A stretch of DNA of 64,000 bases. It comes from JBOFLG01 sp051657745 (GTDB taxonomy: Bacteria; Actinomycetota; Actinomycetes; Actinomycetales; Dermatophilaceae). A program made the translations under genes and the position numbers. Location of the stretch: contig JBOFLG010000044.1 of assembly GCA_051657745.1 (NCBI GenBank), forward strand, positions 5,929 through 69,928, read 5' to 3'. Under the pieces are notes generated by a model that made no database searches, was not told the origin of the DNA, and saw only the letters and a program-made list of their open reading frames with translations. Position 1 is the first letter of the stretch. Each line of letters opens with the position of its first letter. Below, one piece after another: positions 24,835-35,581 of the stretch.

Positions 24835-26586
24835 ATGCACATCGTCCAGGGCGCGTTCGACGACCTCGGCACACCACTGCCCGAGGTCACCTTCGTCGTG
24901 GTCGACCTCGAGACCACCGGGGGCAGCCCCACCGACTGTGGCATCACCGAGGTCGGTGCGGTCAAGGTGCGCGGTGGCGAGGTCGTCGGCGAGTTCCAGA
25001 CCTTCGTCAACCCCGGCTCCCCGATCCCTGAGTTCATCTCGACGCTCACCGGTATCACCGATGCGATGGTCGCCGGCGCCCCTCGCATCGAGGCAGTACT
25101 TCCGCTCTTCTTCGAGTTCGCGTCAGGGGCAGTATTGGTCGCCCACAACGCTGGCTTCGACGTGTCGTTCCTCACCGCCGCCGCCCGGCGCGCCGAGCAC
25201 CCATGGCCTGGCTTTCCGGTGCTCGACACGGTGACTCTGGCGCGCCGGATGGTGGGCCGCGACGAGGTCCCCAACCACCGTCTCAGTTCGCTGGCCCGGC
25301 TGTTCGGCGCGGCCACCACGCCCGACCATCGCGCACTGCACGACGCCCGCGCCACCGTCGATGTTCTGCACGGCCTCCTCGAACGAGTCGGTTCGCTCGG
25401 CATCCACTCGCTCGAGGAATTGCTTGACTGCTCCGCGCGGGTCCCGCCGGCCCGCCGCCGCAAACGGCATCTCGCCGACCACCTCCCTGACGCGCCCGGG
25501 GTGTACCTCTTCAAGGACGGGCACGGCCGGGTGCTCTACGTCGGTACGTCGATCTCGATCCGCACCCGTGTTCGCTCCTACTTCACCGCGTCCGAGCACC
25601 GTCGCCGGATCGGCGAGATGGTGGGCCTGGCCGAGTCCGTCACGCCGGTGGTGTGCGCCACCGCGCTCGAGGCTGAGGTCCGCGAGTTGCGGCTGATCGC
25701 CGAGCATCGGCCCCCGTACAACCGCCGCTCGCGTCATCAGGAACGGGTGCAGTGGGTCAAGCTCACGGTCGAGCCATTCCCTCGCCTGTCCGTGGTGCGG
25801 TCCGTCGCGGATGACGGGACCCAGTACGTGGGCCCGTTCGGCTCGCGATCCGCTGCCGAGGCGGCGATCGCTGCGGTCCATGAGGTCCTCCCCCTGCGGC
25901 AGTGCGTCGAGCGGTTGTCCCCGGCCCGGCCCCGCCCAGCCTGCGCGCTCGCCGACATCGGGCGGTGCGGCGCACCGTGCACCGGCGCGCAGGGAGCCGA
26001 CCAGTACGCCGAGGTGGTGGCGCGCGCGGCGGGCCTGCTCGCCGGTGACACTCGCGACCTGTTGACCGCGCTTCGCGAGCGGATGACGACCCTCGCCCGC
26101 GCCGAGCGCTACGAGGACGCCCAGTTGCTGCGCGACCGGCTGAGCATCCTGGTCGGCGGGGCGGCACGCACCCAACGTCTGGGCCCGCTGGCTCGCATCC
26201 CCGAACTCGTGGCGGCCCGGCGCGGTCGTCCGGGCGAGTGGGAGGTGGTGTGTGTGCGGTACGGACGACTGGCCGGCAGCACCGTGACCACTCCTGGGGT
26301 CGATCCGATGCCGGCAATCCAGGCGCTGCGGGCCAGCGCTGAGGTCGTCGCCGCACCGGTGCCGCCCGCGACGGCCGCTACCGCAACAGAAAGCGACACG
26401 GTGGTGCGGTGGCTTCACACCCCCGGCGTACGGCTGGTGGAGGTCGACGGCACATGGGCGAGTCCAGTCGCCGGAGCCGCGGGCGCACGCTACCTCCTGG
26501 AGACAACAGGTGCGGTGCGTTCGGCACCACGTCGCGGTCACCGACGGACCGTGAGGACGGAAGATATCCGCGCCGTCACCCAGTAA
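24835..26586 (+). CDS. DEDD exonuclease / UvrC-type GIY-YIG fusion protein
   Basis: A 583-residue two-domain nuclease, homologous by order and architecture to Rv2191. Residues about 18-185 are a DnaQ-type 3'-5' exonuclease: [10 protein letters not shown] (DxE), [12 protein letters not shown] and [10 protein letters not shown] supply the DEDDh acidic residues and histidine. Residues about 215-300 are a GIY-YIG domain ([29 protein letters not shown]), followed by a UvrC-like region with [13 protein letters not shown] and the UVR-like helix [16 protein letters not shown]. Probably acts in nucleotide excision or damage processing. Its last 11 nt overlap the convergent trpD. Confidence 0.93.
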   Translation: MHIVQGAFDDLGTPLPEVTFVVVDLETTGGSPTDCGITEVGAVKVRGGEVVGEFQTFVNPGSPIPEFISTLTGITDAMVAGAPRIEAVLPLFFEFASGAVLVAHNAGFDVSFLTAAARRAEHPWPGFPVLDTVTLARRMVGRDEVPNHRLSSLARLFGAATTPDHRALHDARATVDVLHGLLERVGSLGIHSLEELLDCSARVPPARRRKRHLADHLPDAPGVYLFKDGHGRVLYVGTSISIRTRVRSYFTASEHRRRIGEMVGLAESVTPVVCATALEAEVRELRLIAEHRPPYNRRSRHQERVQWVKLTVEPFPRLSVVRSVADDGTQYVGPFGSRSAAEAAIAAVHEVLPLRQCVERLSPARPRPACALADIGRCGAPCTGAQGADQYAEVVARAAGLLAGDTRDLLTALRERMTTLARAERYEDAQLLRDRLSILVGGAARTQRLGPLARIPELVAARRGRPGEWEVVCVRYGRLAGSTVTTPGVDPMPAIQALRASAEVVAAPVPPATAATATESDTVVRWLHTPGVRLVEVDGTWASPVAGAAGARYLLETTGAVRSAPRRGHRRTVRTEDIRAVTQ

Positions 26587-27667
26587 GTTCGGTCGTCCGG
26601 GCCACCCACCGCTCGAGCAGCGTGGCTGCCGCGCCGGAGTCGACCGCAGCGGCAGCACGCGTCATCCCCGCTCGGACCGCTGCGGTCACCGACTCGGCCG
26701 ACGGGGTGGCGCCATCCAAGCCACCAGCGGTGGCAAGTGCGATGCCCGCGTTCAACAGCACCGCGTCACGCACCGGGCCGGTGTCGCCGCGGAGCACGGC
26801 GCGCATCACCTCTGCGTTGTGCGCGGCATCCGCACCGCGCAGCGCCTCCACCGGTGCTCGGGGCACCCCGACCTGGTCCGGGTCGAGGACCAACTCGGTG
26901 ACAGTGCCGCCATCGACCCACCACACCGTCGACGTCGTCGACAGGGTGAGCTCGTCGAGACCATCGTCACCGCGGAACACCGACGCTGCTTTCCCGCGCC
27001 CGGCGAAGACCCCAGCGATCACGGGGGCGAATCGGGCATCGGCTACTCCGACAGCCGCGAACGTCGGCTGGGCCGGGTTGGTGAGGGGCCCGAGCAGGTT
27101 GAACGCCGTGCCCACGCCGAGCTCGCGCCGCGCGACGGCCGCGTGCCGCATGGACGGGTGGAACTGCTGCGCGAAGCAGAAGGTCAGCCCGACCTCCTCG
27201 GCAACCCGCGCCACGTCATCCGGGGCCAGGGTGAGCGACACCCCGAGCGCCTCGAGCACGTCCGCGGTACCGGATGATGAGGATGCCGCCCGGTTGCCGT
27301 GCTTGACCACGCGCACGCCTGCGGCCGCGACGATCACCGCGGCCATGGTCGAGATATTCACCGAGTGGAGCCGGTCTCCGCCGGTGCCGACGATGTCGAT
27401 GCTCGGGCCGGGCACTTCGATCCGAATGGCGTGCTCGAGCACCACCTCGGCCAATCCATGCAGTTCGGCGACGGTCTCCCCCTTGGCCCGCAAGGCGACG
27501 AGGAAACCGGCGAGGTGGACCGCACTGACATCCCCCCGCATGACCTCAGTCATCGCCCACGCCACCCGGTCGGGTGAGAGATCCTCCCCACGAAGCAGCG
27601 CAGCGATGAGGTCGGGCCACCCTGGACTAGCCAGGCTCGGAACCATTGCGGCAGAGCCGGCAGTCAC
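26576..27667 (-). CDS. trpD: Anthranilate phosphoribosyltransferase
   Basis: Joins anthranilate and PRPP in tryptophan synthesis; 363 residues. The PRPP loop [20 protein letters not shown] (near residue 88), [23 protein letters not shown] (anthranilate-binding KHGNR, near 119) and [15 protein letters not shown] match the family; some enzymes have T-F-N where this has S-V-N. ATG 27667 overlaps the upstream stop (ATGA), which fixes it. Syntenic with Rv2192c. Confidence 0.95.
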   Translation of the reverse strand: MTAGSAAMVPSLASPGWPDLIAALLRGEDLSPDRVAWAMTEVMRGDVSAVHLAGFLVALRAKGETVAELHGLAEVVLEHAIRIEVPGPSIDIVGTGGDRLHSVNISTMAAVIVAAAGVRVVKHGNRAASSSSGTADVLEALGVSLTLAPDDVARVAEEVGLTFCFAQQFHPSMRHAAVARRELGVGTAFNLLGPLTNPAQPTFAAVGVADARFAPVIAGVFAGRGKAASVFRGDDGLDELTLSTTSTVWWVDGGTVTELVLDPDQVGVPRAPVEALRGADAAHNAEVMRAVLRGDTGPVRDAVLLNAGIALATAGGLDGATPSAESVTAAVRAGMTRAAAAVDSGAAATLLERWVARTTELTG

Positions 27668-28104
27668 GCGCGAACTCGGGCCAGCGCGGCCACCGCGTCG
27701 GAGAGGACGGCCGGGTCGAGCGGATGCGGCACGGCGTCGTCAGCGAGGGACCACCCGGCCAACCAGCCGTCCTGCGGCCGCCCGGTCAGCACCAGCACCG
27801 GCGGGCAGCGATAGATCTCACTCTTCAGTTGCCGGCAGAGCCCAAGGCCCCCGACTGGTACTGCTTCGCCATCGAGCACCACGACATCGTGGCCACCGGC
27901 ATCCATCGCCTCGAGCACCGCGGATGCCGTGGCGCACTCCAGCCAGGAGACGATCTCCACGTCCCGAGCCGGTCGCCGCCCGCAGGCGGCTCGCACGGCA
28001 TCGCGGGTGGTGATGTCATCGCTATAGAGCAGCACCGACGCCCGGTACAGCGGCTGCGCGCCATCGCCGGGCGCCGAGACCGAACTGGCTGCGGTCGAGG
28101 TCAT
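27664..28104 (-). CDS. Degenerate receiver-domain protein coupled to trpD
   Basis: A 146-residue stand-alone CheY-like domain. Retained: the acidic pair D29/D30 in YSDDITT, the acceptor-like D78 in [10 protein letters not shown] and T107 in LVLTGR. The normally invariant lysine is replaced by H127 in [10 protein letters not shown], so conventional phosphorylation signalling is doubtful. There is no output domain. Stop and trpD start overlap as ATGA. A TACGAT box 6 nt before ATG 28104 makes this the promoter-proximal gene of the trpD unit. Confidence 0.78.
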   Translation of the reverse strand: MTSTAASSVSAPGDGAQPLYRASVLLYSDDITTRDAVRAACGRRPARDVEIVSWLECATASAVLEAMDAGGHDVVVLDGEAVPVGGLGLCRQLKSEIYRCPPVLVLTGRPQDGWLAGWSLADDAVPHPLDPAVLSDAVAALARVRA

Positions 28105-28110
28105 GACGGA

Positions 28111-28116
28111 ATCGTA
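28111..28116 (-). promoter_or_regulatory. -10 box of the leaderless receiver-trpD unit
   Basis: TACGAT on the minus strand, 6 nt before ATG 28104. Confidence 0.5.
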
Positions 28117-28220
28117 GCGGTGGCGGTCTGCGGGTCGCCGTCGCCCACTGGCCGTGCCCTGTCGGTGCTTGTCGAGCCTTTGGGGGGCCGCTCGGTCGAT
28201 CCCTGAGGAGTGTCGGCATA

Positions 28221-28892
28221 ATGCGAGACGTGGCATCTACGACAGCAGTTCGGCCCACGGGCCCGGTCACGTCGATCCCCGGTCAGGGGCCGGCGACGAG
28301 GCCGAATATGGTCGCGGTCGGCACCATGGTGTGGCTGTCGAGCGAGTTGATGTTCTTCGCCGCGCTGTTCGCGTTCTACTTCACGATCCGCGGCTTCGAG
28401 CCCGAGTTGTGGGCGGAGCGCACTGCGAAACTCGACGTGCCGTTCGCCCTGACCAACACGATCATCCTGGTGATCTCGTCAGCCTGGTGCCAACTTGGGG
28501 TGATGCAGGCCGAGAAGGGCATCGTCGCCCGCCCGGCCGGTACTCCGCTGTCTGCGGTCAGTGCCTGGGGCATGCGGGAGTGGTACGTCCTCACCTACGT
28601 GTTCGGCGCGATCTTCATCGCCGGTCAGGTCTACGAGTACGCGCATCTGGTCACCGAGGGAGTCACCCTTTCCTCGGACCCGTACGGGTCGGTCTTCTAC
28701 CTCGCCACCGGCTTCCACGGTCTGCACGTCGCCGGCGGTCTGATCGCCTTCCTCCTCATTATCGGCCGCACCTTCACCACCCGTCGTTACACACACGCCC
28801 AAGCCAACGGGGCCGTCGTGACCTCGTATTACTGGCACTTCGTCGACGTGGTGTGGATCGCCCTGTTCATCATGATCTACGTCCTCAAGTAG
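28221..28892 (+). CDS. ctaE: Cytochrome c oxidase subunit III
   Basis: Membrane subunit of the aa3 terminal oxidase, 223 residues with five membrane helices, the usual short actinobacterial form. Signature stretches are [18 protein letters not shown] (near residue 40), [18 protein letters not shown] and the final [20 protein letters not shown] is about 10 nt upstream of ATG 28221. First gene of the ctaE-qcrC-qcrA-qcrB set, whose products form a bcc-aa3 supercomplex with CtaC, CtaD and CtaF encoded 5 kb further on. Confidence 0.96.
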   Translation: MRDVASTTAVRPTGPVTSIPGQGPATRPNMVAVGTMVWLSSELMFFAALFAFYFTIRGFEPELWAERTAKLDVPFALTNTIILVISSAWCQLGVMQAEKGIVARPAGTPLSAVSAWGMREWYVLTYVFGAIFIAGQVYEYAHLVTEGVTLSSDPYGSVFYLATGFHGLHVAGGLIAFLLIIGRTFTTRRYTHAQANGAVVTSYYWHFVDVVWIALFIMIYVLK

Positions 28893-28952
28893 CCACTGAC
28901 ACCACCAATGCCGCGACTCATCACTCGACGACCCCGACAGGAAGCACACCTC

Positions 28953-29765
28953 GTGAACGCACAGGCCGCCCGCCGCCGCCACCCAGCGGCGATCGCCGTC
29001 CTCGTTATGGTCGGGCTGTTCCTCACCGGTGCGGTGTACGCAGCGGTGGCACCCGAGCCAGCCGCCGCCACAACCGCAGCCCTTCCCGCCCAGAACGTCA
29101 AGGAGGGCAAGGCACTGTTCCGCGCCAACTGCTCGTCCTGCCACGGCCTCAACGCCGAGGGTCGGCAGAGCGGTCAAGGCGACCAGGTCGCCGGCCCGTC
29201 ACTCGCCGGAGTCGGGGCTGCCGCAGTCGACTTCCAGGTCGGCACCGGGCGGATGCCGATGGCGGCACCGGCCGCTCAGGCGCCCGACAAAGAGGTGGTC
29301 TTCAGCGACGAGGAAATCGCAGCACTCGGCGCCTATGTTGCCTCGCTCTCGCCGGGGCCCGCCGTACCCAACGACGAGGCAACTGACCCTGCCGACGGCG
29401 ACCCGGCCAAGGGCGGCGAGTTGTTCCGGGTCAACTGCGCGATGTGTCATAACTTCGCCGGCGCCGGTGGCGCACTCACCCGCGGCAAGTACGCGCCCGC
29501 GATCGGCCGCGACATCGAGGACAAGCACATCTACGAGGCGATGACCACCGGCCCGCAGAGTATGCCCGTCTTCAACGACGCCACGATCACCCCGGAGAGC
29601 AAGCGCGACATCATCGCCTTTCTCGACTCGGTTTCGGAGCAAGAGAACCCCGGCGGGATGACGCTGGGCTCGCTCGGTCCCGTCACCGAGGGGTTGTTCG
29701 CCTGGATCTTCGGGCTCGGCATCCTCGTCGCGTCCGCCGTCTGGCTCGGCTCGAAAGCCGCGTAG
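28953..29765 (+). CDS. qcrC: Cytochrome bc1 complex di-haem cytochrome c subunit
   Basis: Di-haem cytochrome cc that passes electrons directly to the oxidase, replacing a soluble cytochrome c; 270 residues. An N-terminal membrane anchor (AAIAVLVMVGLFLTGAVYAAV), two haem sites CSSCH (C60-H64) and CAMCH (C162-H166), each in its own cytochrome c domain, and a C-terminal helix LFAWIFGLGILVASAVWLG. GTG 28953 (AGGAAG 9 nt upstream) fits family length; an ATG at 28908 lacks a ribosome-binding site. Confidence 0.95.
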   Translation: MNAQAARRRHPAAIAVLVMVGLFLTGAVYAAVAPEPAAATTAALPAQNVKEGKALFRANCSSCHGLNAEGRQSGQGDQVAGPSLAGVGAAAVDFQVGTGRMPMAAPAAQAPDKEVVFSDEEIAALGAYVASLSPGPAVPNDEATDPADGDPAKGGELFRVNCAMCHNFAGAGGALTRGKYAPAIGRDIEDKHIYEAMTTGPQSMPVFNDATITPESKRDIIAFLDSVSEQENPGGMTLGSLGPVTEGLFAWIFGLGILVASAVWLGSKAA

Positions 29766-29813
29766 TCCCCCCTATCCGCCCCGACCACCAGAGCGACCAG
29801 AGATCGGCATCCG

Positions 29814-30941
29814 ATGAGTGACCAGGACACCACCAGCACCACCGCCGGGAGCAGTTCCCTGGTACGCCTTGACGACGGCCACGTCACCGGCACTGGCGGC
29901 ATCCCCGAGCGTTTCGAGAATCCCGGCCACCCACCGCATGTGCCGCGGATGGCCGACGTGGACGAACGGGCTGCCACTCGGGCCGAGCGTCAGGTGGTCA
30001 CCTTGTTCGGCCTGTCCATGCTCGGCACGGTGCTGTTCATGGTGCTGTACTTCGTGGTCGACGTGGAGGAGACGGTATTCATCCCCGGTGTCGGTGTGAC
30101 CAGCGCGTCGAACGTCGCGCTTGGCACCACCCTGGCGCTCTCCCTCCTCGGCATCGGCTTCGGCGCGGTGCACTGGGCAAAGACCCTGATGTCCGATGAG
30201 GAGTTCGTCGAGGAACGGCATCCGATGCGTTCGTCTTCCGACGCCCGGTCCGGGGTGGTTGCCACCCTGCGCGACAGTGCCCGCACCTCGCAACTCTCGC
30301 GGCGTCCGCTGATCAAGTACACGATGGGCGGCGCCCTCGGTCTCTTCGCGGCACCACTTCTCCTGCAGGTCGGCGGCTCGCTTGGCAAGATGCCGAAGGC
30401 CAGCCTGTCAACGACCTTCTGGAACGGCGGCCCCAGCGGGCCGGGCGAGACCGCCGAGTTCCGCCCTCTCCGGCTGATGCGTGACCCTGAGAACACTCCG
30501 ATCAGGGCCACCGACGTGACGATCGGCTCGGTGGTGCACGTTCTCCCGGAAGGGTTGCTGCCAGACCCCGAGACCGGCGAAGGCGGCGTGAAGCATCCTC
30601 TTGAGGAGAAGGCCAAGGCCGCGGTGCTTGTGATGCGCCTCGACCCGGACAAGATCCAGTCCCGAAAGGAACTCGATTGGGGGTATGAGGGGATCGTCGC
30701 CTATTCGAAGATCTGTACCCATGTCGGCTGTCCAGTTGGCCTGTACGAGCAGCAGACACACCACCTGCTGTGCCCCTGCCACCAGTCCACCTTCGACGTT
30801 GCCCAGGACTGCAAGGTCATCTTCGGGCCCGCCAAACGCGCGTTGCCTCAGTTGAAGATCACCGTCGACGACGAGGGGTACCTCATCTCCAGCCAGCCGT
30901 TTGCTGAAGCGGTCGGCCCAAGTTTCTGGGAGCGTGACTGA
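29814..30941 (+). CDS. qcrA: Rieske iron-sulfur subunit of the bc1 complex
   Basis: A 375-residue actinobacterial Rieske protein with an extended N terminus holding three membrane segments (VVTLFGLSMLGTVLFMVLYFVV, NVALGTTLALSLLGIGF and YTMGGALGLFAAPLLLQVGG) instead of one. The [2Fe-2S] ligands are in CTHVGC (near residue 301) and CPCHQSTFD (near 320). It accepts electrons from menaquinol via QcrB and passes them to QcrC. Its stop lies one base before the qcrB ATG. Confidence 0.96.
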   Translation: MSDQDTTSTTAGSSSLVRLDDGHVTGTGGIPERFENPGHPPHVPRMADVDERAATRAERQVVTLFGLSMLGTVLFMVLYFVVDVEETVFIPGVGVTSASNVALGTTLALSLLGIGFGAVHWAKTLMSDEEFVEERHPMRSSSDARSGVVATLRDSARTSQLSRRPLIKYTMGGALGLFAAPLLLQVGGSLGKMPKASLSTTFWNGGPSGPGETAEFRPLRLMRDPENTPIRATDVTIGSVVHVLPEGLLPDPETGEGGVKHPLEEKAKAAVLVMRLDPDKIQSRKELDWGYEGIVAYSKICTHVGCPVGLYEQQTHHLLCPCHQSTFDVAQDCKVIFGPAKRALPQLKITVDDEGYLISSQPFAEAVGPSFWERD

Positions 30942-30942
30942 C

Positions 30943-32685
30943 ATGAGTGCGACGACACCCGAGACAACGACGCGGGCCGCCGACCACCTCCGCGAAGGCG
31001 ACCACGCGCCCGCAACGCCGACCTCGACGACCGCCAAAAAGGTGGGTGGTGTCGCTGGGTGGGTCGATGACCGTACCGGCGCCGCGAAGCCGCTCGGGTA
31101 CCTGATGAAGAAGGTCTTTCCCGATCACTGGTCGTTCATGCTCGGCGAGATCGCCATGTACTCGATGATTGTCTGCCTGCTGACCGGAGTCTTCCTCACA
31201 TTCTGGTACGTGCCGAGCGCGGGCCTGATTCCCTATGACGGCTCGTATGTGCCGCTCCGTGGACAGCAGGTGTCGGAGGCATACGCGTCGACCCTTGACA
31301 TCTCCTTCGACATCAAGGGCGGGCTGATCATCCGCCAGATCCACCACTGGGCGGCGCTGATGTTCATCGTCGCTCTGGTCGTTCATATGTTCCGGGTCTT
31401 CTTCACCGGGGCCTTCCGTAAGCCACGGGAGGTCAACTGGGTCATCGGATCCGTGCTTGCCCTCCTCGCCGCGGTCGAGGGCTTCGCGGGGTACTCCCTT
31501 CCCGACGACCTCCTCTCGGGCACGGGCATCCGGGCGATGCAGGGCTTCGTCCAAAGCGCGCCGGTCGTCGGCTCATACCTGGTCTACGCCATCTTCGGCG
31601 GGCCCTTCCCCGGCGAGGCGATCATCCCCCGGCTGTACTCGGTGCACATCCTGCTGATCCCCGCGCTTCTCGTCGGGCTGTTCATTGCCCACATTGGCCT
31701 GGTGTTCGTCCACAAGCACACCCAGTTCCCCGGGCCGGGCCGCACCAACGACAACGTTGTTGGCTATCCGGTCATGCCGGTGTACGCCGCCAAAGCAGGG
31801 GGCTTCTTCTTCATCGTCTTCGGCATCCTGGCGCTCATCTCGGCCGTGGTCCAGATCAACCCGATCTGGGGGTACGGGCCATACGACCCGTCGGCCGTCA
31901 CCGCTGGCTCACAGCCCGACTGGTACATGGGATTTGCCGATGGAGCCCTACGCCTGCTTCCGGGCTGGCTGGAGTTCTCGGTGTTCGGCTACACTATCTC
32001 GGCCAACATCTTCCCCGGTGCCCTGATCCTGCTCCCGCTGGTCTACGTCGTGCTGGCTGTCTACCCGTTCCTCGAGAGTTTTGTCACCAAGGACACTCGC
32101 GAGCACCATCTCCTACAGCGGCCACGTAATGCGCCCGTGCGTACCGGTATCGGGATGGCGGGTATCACTGCCTACTCGGTGCTGCTGTTCGCCTCCGGCA
32201 ACGACATCATGGCGATCAAGCTGGATATGTCCATCAACGACCTCACGTGGTTCTTCCGCATCGGCTTCTTCGTCCTTCCTCTCATTGCGTTCTGGGTAAC
32301 CAAGCGAATCTGCCTGTCCCTCCAACGTCGTGACCGGGAAACTGTCCTGCATGGGCGCGAAACCGGCGTGATTATCCGCACCCCCGACGGGCGCTTCTTC
32401 GAACGCCACGAAGCATTGCTGCCGGCCGACCAGTGGGTACTTGTCCAACACGAACCGGTGCAGCCTCTCCATCTGGAGGCACCGATCGACAAGCACGGTG
32501 TTGCCCGGCCGGCGGCCCGGAAAGACCGCCTCCGGGCCCGGTTGTCCAACTTCTACTTCAAGGACGCCGTCAACCCAGTCACCCCCGCGGAACTCGCCGC
32601 AGCACATCACCATGGCGAGGGTCACGAGGCCATCGAAGCGCCAGAGCCAGGCGACGACCGCATCATCGAGGCTGCCGAACGCTGA
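30943..32685 (+). CDS. qcrB: Cytochrome b subunit of the bc1 complex
   Basis: Di-haem menaquinol-oxidising subunit, 580 residues. Eight or more helices; haem-ligand regions IRQIHHWAALMFIVALVVHMFRVFF and LLIPALLVGLFIAHIGLVFVHKH are present, as are GFAGYSLPDDLLSG and the Qo-site PxWY-like segment, here DWYMGFADGALRLLPGW. The last 130 residues are a soluble charged tail ending in a Glu/Pro-rich stretch, usual in actinomycetes. ATG 30943 follows the qcrA stop by one nucleotide. Confidence 0.96.
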   Translation: MSATTPETTTRAADHLREGDHAPATPTSTTAKKVGGVAGWVDDRTGAAKPLGYLMKKVFPDHWSFMLGEIAMYSMIVCLLTGVFLTFWYVPSAGLIPYDGSYVPLRGQQVSEAYASTLDISFDIKGGLIIRQIHHWAALMFIVALVVHMFRVFFTGAFRKPREVNWVIGSVLALLAAVEGFAGYSLPDDLLSGTGIRAMQGFVQSAPVVGSYLVYAIFGGPFPGEAIIPRLYSVHILLIPALLVGLFIAHIGLVFVHKHTQFPGPGRTNDNVVGYPVMPVYAAKAGGFFFIVFGILALISAVVQINPIWGYGPYDPSAVTAGSQPDWYMGFADGALRLLPGWLEFSVFGYTISANIFPGALILLPLVYVVLAVYPFLESFVTKDTREHHLLQRPRNAPVRTGIGMAGITAYSVLLFASGNDIMAIKLDMSINDLTWFFRIGFFVLPLIAFWVTKRICLSLQRRDRETVLHGRETGVIIRTPDGRFFERHEALLPADQWVLVQHEPVQPLHLEAPIDKHGVARPAARKDRLRARLSNFYFKDAVNPVTPAELAAAHHHGEGHEAIEAPEPGDDRIIEAAER

Positions 32686-32889
32686 TCCCTGCGTGACCCT
32701 GCTGCGGTACCGCCCGCCCACGGTACGGCCGCCGATCCACCTCGACACGTCATGGCTGTATCGCAGTGGTCTGAGCACAGTTCGCCGAGCACCGTGGCAG
32801 TCGGCGACCCATGCGCACTGCTACCCGGACCCGAGCGCTGGCCCTGTGGCACGGACCTTCGTCGGTCGTGAACATCACCGGGTGGCAAG

Positions 32890-33252
32890 GTGGTGACCGT
32901 GCATCCAATCAGCGAGGCAGAGTTCGACGTCATCGTCCGTGATGCCCTCGATGGCGTCCCGTCCGAGCTTCTCGCAATGCTCGACAACGTGGTCTTCCTC
33001 GTCGACGAGGAACCACCAGCCGATGAACCCGACCTTCTCGGGCTCTACGAGGGAACCCCTCTGACCGACCGTGGGGAACTATGGACTGCAGGATCCTTGC
33101 CCGACCGGATCACACTCTTTCGCGGGCCGCTCACCAGAATGTGTGAGGATATTGCGGACCTCACCGACGAGATTGCCGTCACAGTCGTCCACGAGATCGC
33201 CCACCACTTCGGCATCGACGACGACAACCTCCACCGACTCGGCTGGGGGTGA
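32890..33252 (+). CDS. Small metallopeptidase family protein (zincin-like, PF06262-type)
   Basis: A 120-residue minimal zincin: FDVIVRDALDGVPSELLAMLDNVVFLVDEEP, then LLGLYEGTPLTDRG, and TVVHEIAHHFGIDDDNLHRLGW with the HExxHxxGxxD zinc motif. Peptidase activity is inferred only from the motif. GTG 32890 is used; GTGs at 32893 and 32899 are possible. The 204 nt before it (32686-32889) contain nothing recognisable. Confidence 0.87.
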   Translation: MVTVHPISEAEFDVIVRDALDGVPSELLAMLDNVVFLVDEEPPADEPDLLGLYEGTPLTDRGELWTAGSLPDRITLFRGPLTRMCEDIADLTDEIAVTVVHEIAHHFGIDDDNLHRLGWG

Positions 33253-33319
33253 TGCCCGCAGCCCTGCCCTCCCGCAGCACCCGAAGTATCGACTTCACGC
33301 CACCAGACACGGTGCGGAT

Positions 33320-33337
33320 TCTGGCAGAGCTGCCAGA
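33320..33337. terminator. Bidirectional hairpin between convergent genes
   Basis: TCTGGCAG and CTGCCAGA are perfect 8-bp arms around AG, lying between the metallopeptidase stop (33252) and the ctaF stop (33370). Probable terminator for one or both strands. Confidence 0.5.
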
Positions 33338-33369
33338 TACGGGAGAGCCTCACGCGTCTCGCCGTCGCC

Positions 33370-33783
33370 CTACAGTGCGTCCGGGCCCCGCCAGTACTCG
33401 AATGTCCACGAAATCAACGCCGGCACGGCAAAGGCTGCGCCAATGATGAACAACCACCAGTCGACAGCCAAACCAAGGAAACACACTGCCGCCGCCAGGC
33501 CGAGGAACAGCGGCTGCCAACTGTGTGGGCTGAAGAAGCCGTACTCTCCCTGGATTTCCTCGACATCGCCGAGTGGGTCGTCGGACGGGTCGCGCTCAAG
33601 GTGCTTGCGCGTCATCGAGAGGTACCAGGCGATCATCAGACCGAGCAATGCAGTGAGAATCAACGCGATCAGCCCGACATACTCCAGACCGAGAGTGCTG
33701 CGAGCGGTCCACATGCCATAGATGACCGCCATGGCAGAGGCGAACACGCCGACTAGCACACCAATGCGCTCCATCGCCCGCAT
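33370..33783 (-). CDS. ctaF: Actinobacterial cytochrome c oxidase subunit IV
   Basis: A 137-residue membrane protein with four helices (GVLVGVFASAMAVIYGMW, YVGLIALILTALLGLMIAWYL and two near the C terminus) and the CtaF signature GYFSPHSWQP-like segment, here GFFSPHSWQPLFL. It is an accessory subunit of the aa3 oxidase. ATG 33783 starts 4 nt after the ctaD stop; ATG 33774 is a possible alternative. Confidence 0.9.
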   Translation of the reverse strand: MRAMERIGVLVGVFASAMAVIYGMWTARSTLGLEYVGLIALILTALLGLMIAWYLSMTRKHLERDPSDDPLGDVEEIQGEYGFFSPHSWQPLFLGLAAAVCFLGLAVDWWLFIIGAAFAVPALISWTFEYWRGPDAL

Positions 33784-33787
33784 GTGC

Positions 33788-35581
33788 TCAGCGCCCCTTC
33801 GGGTGGGGACGCTGAGCAGTGTCAGCGCTCTCCACCGTGTCGTTGTCATGAAGGTCAGCTGGGCCGAGGACGGCTACCACGCCGTGCCGTTCGGCGACCC
33901 TGGACTCGTAGCGGGCCGAGGCGGCAGCGACCTCAGGGTGATGGACGTCAAAAGCCGGACGCTCGGACCTGATCCGCGGGATGCGGTCAAAATTGTGCCG
34001 TGGCGGAGGGCAGGACGTCACCCACTCGAGGGATGCACCGTAGCCCCACGGATCGTCGGTCTCGACGAGCGGAGCAGTTCGCCAGGTATTCCAGATGTTG
34101 TAGAAGAAGGGGAACATCGACGCCGCGAGAATGAAGGCGCCAAGCGTGGAGACCTGGTTGCCGAAGGTCCAGCCAGATTCGGGGATGTAGTCGGCATACC
34201 TTCGCGGCATGCCTTGGGCGCCAAGAATGTGCTGAACGAAGAAGGTGGTGTGGAAACCCACGAAGAGCATCCAGAAGTGGATCTTGCCAAGCCGCTCGTC
34301 GAGCATCCGACCGGTGAACTTGGGCCACCAGAAATAGAACCCCGCGAACATCGCGAATACCACGGTGCCGAACACAACGTAATGGAAGTGCGCGACAACG
34401 AAATAACTGTCGGAGAGATGAAAGTCGAGCGGCGGGCTGGCGAGAATAATCCCCGTGAGTCCACCAAGCAGGAATGTGATGAGAAACCCGATCGCCCACA
34501 GCATCGGTGTCGAGAAATCGAGTTTGCCACCCCACATCGTACCGATCCAGTTGAAGAACTTTACTCCCGTCGGCACGGCGATCAGCATCGTCATGATCGC
34601 GAAGAAGGGCAGCAGCACCTGGCCAGTAGCGTACATGTGATGCGCCCACACCGACACCGAAAGTGCTGCAATGGCGATAGTGGCGTACACCAAGGTCTTG
34701 TATCCGAAAATCGGCTTCCGGGAGAACACCGGAAGTATTTCAGAAATGACCCCGAAGAACGGGAGCGCGATGATGTACACCTCCGGGTGACCGAAGAACC
34801 AGAAGATGTGCTGCCAGAGGAGCGCGCCACCGTTCTCGGGGTCGAAAACATGTGCACCAAAACGGCGGTCTGCCCCGAGCGCGAACAGCGCGGCAGCCAG
34901 GGCTGGGAAGGCGATCAGCACCAGGATTGACGTGATGAGCACGGTCCAGGTGAAGATCGGCAGCCGGAACATCGTCATACCGGGAGCGCGCATGCACAGA
35001 ATGGTGGTGATGAAGTTGACGGCGCCCATGATCGTTCCGAAGCCACCAAGCGCGAGACCGAAGACCCAGAGGTCACCACCGAGTCCAGGGCTGTAGACGT
35101 CATCGGACAGTGGCGCATAGGCGAACCACCCAAACGATGCGGCCCCTCCCGGCGTGAGGAACCCAGCACCGGCGATCAGCCCGCCGAAGAGGTAGAGCCA
35201 GTACGCGAACATGTTCAGGCGCGGAAAGGCAACATCGGGGGCGCCGATCTGCAACGGCATCAGGGCATTCGCGAAACCGGCAAACAGCGGGGTTGCAAAC
35301 AGCAGCAGCATGATTGTGCCGTGCATGGTGAACATCTGGTTGTACTGATCGGGGTTGTCGACGATTTGCTGCCCAGGGCTTGCCAACTCGGCCCGGATCA
35401 CCAATGCCATCACACCGGCCAGGATGAACCAGATAAACGACGTGATGAAGTAAAGATTCCCGATGACCTTGTGGTCGGTGGACGTCATCCACTTGACGAC
35501 GGTGGCACCCGGGGCGAGACGACGTGGGCGCGCTGGCGCAGATGTCTCGCGGAACATCGTCGACTCGGTGGCCGCACTCAT
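33788..35581 (-). CDS. ctaD: Cytochrome c oxidase subunit I
   Basis: Catalytic subunit with haem a, haem a3 and CuB; 597 residues, twelve helices. Seen: [31 protein letters not shown] (haem a ligand), [15 protein letters not shown] with the CuB histidine and cross-linked tyrosine, WAHHMYATG (two CuB histidines), the K-channel segment [16 protein letters not shown], and [14 protein letters not shown] with the haem a3/a histidines. ATG 35581 overlaps the ctaC stop (ATGA). A C-terminal extension after the last helix is normal for the group. Confidence 0.97.
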   Translation of the reverse strand: MSAATESTMFRETSAPARPRRLAPGATVVKWMTSTDHKVIGNLYFITSFIWFILAGVMALVIRAELASPGQQIVDNPDQYNQMFTMHGTIMLLLFATPLFAGFANALMPLQIGAPDVAFPRLNMFAYWLYLFGGLIAGAGFLTPGGAASFGWFAYAPLSDDVYSPGLGGDLWVFGLALGGFGTIMGAVNFITTILCMRAPGMTMFRLPIFTWTVLITSILVLIAFPALAAALFALGADRRFGAHVFDPENGGALLWQHIFWFFGHPEVYIIALPFFGVISEILPVFSRKPIFGYKTLVYATIAIAALSVSVWAHHMYATGQVLLPFFAIMTMLIAVPTGVKFFNWIGTMWGGKLDFSTPMLWAIGFLITFLLGGLTGIILASPPLDFHLSDSYFVVAHFHYVVFGTVVFAMFAGFYFWWPKFTGRMLDERLGKIHFWMLFVGFHTTFFVQHILGAQGMPRRYADYIPESGWTFGNQVSTLGAFILAASMFPFFYNIWNTWRTAPLVETDDPWGYGASLEWVTSCPPPRHNFDRIPRIRSERPAFDVHHPEVAAASARYESRVAERHGVVAVLGPADLHDNDTVESADTAQRPHPKGR

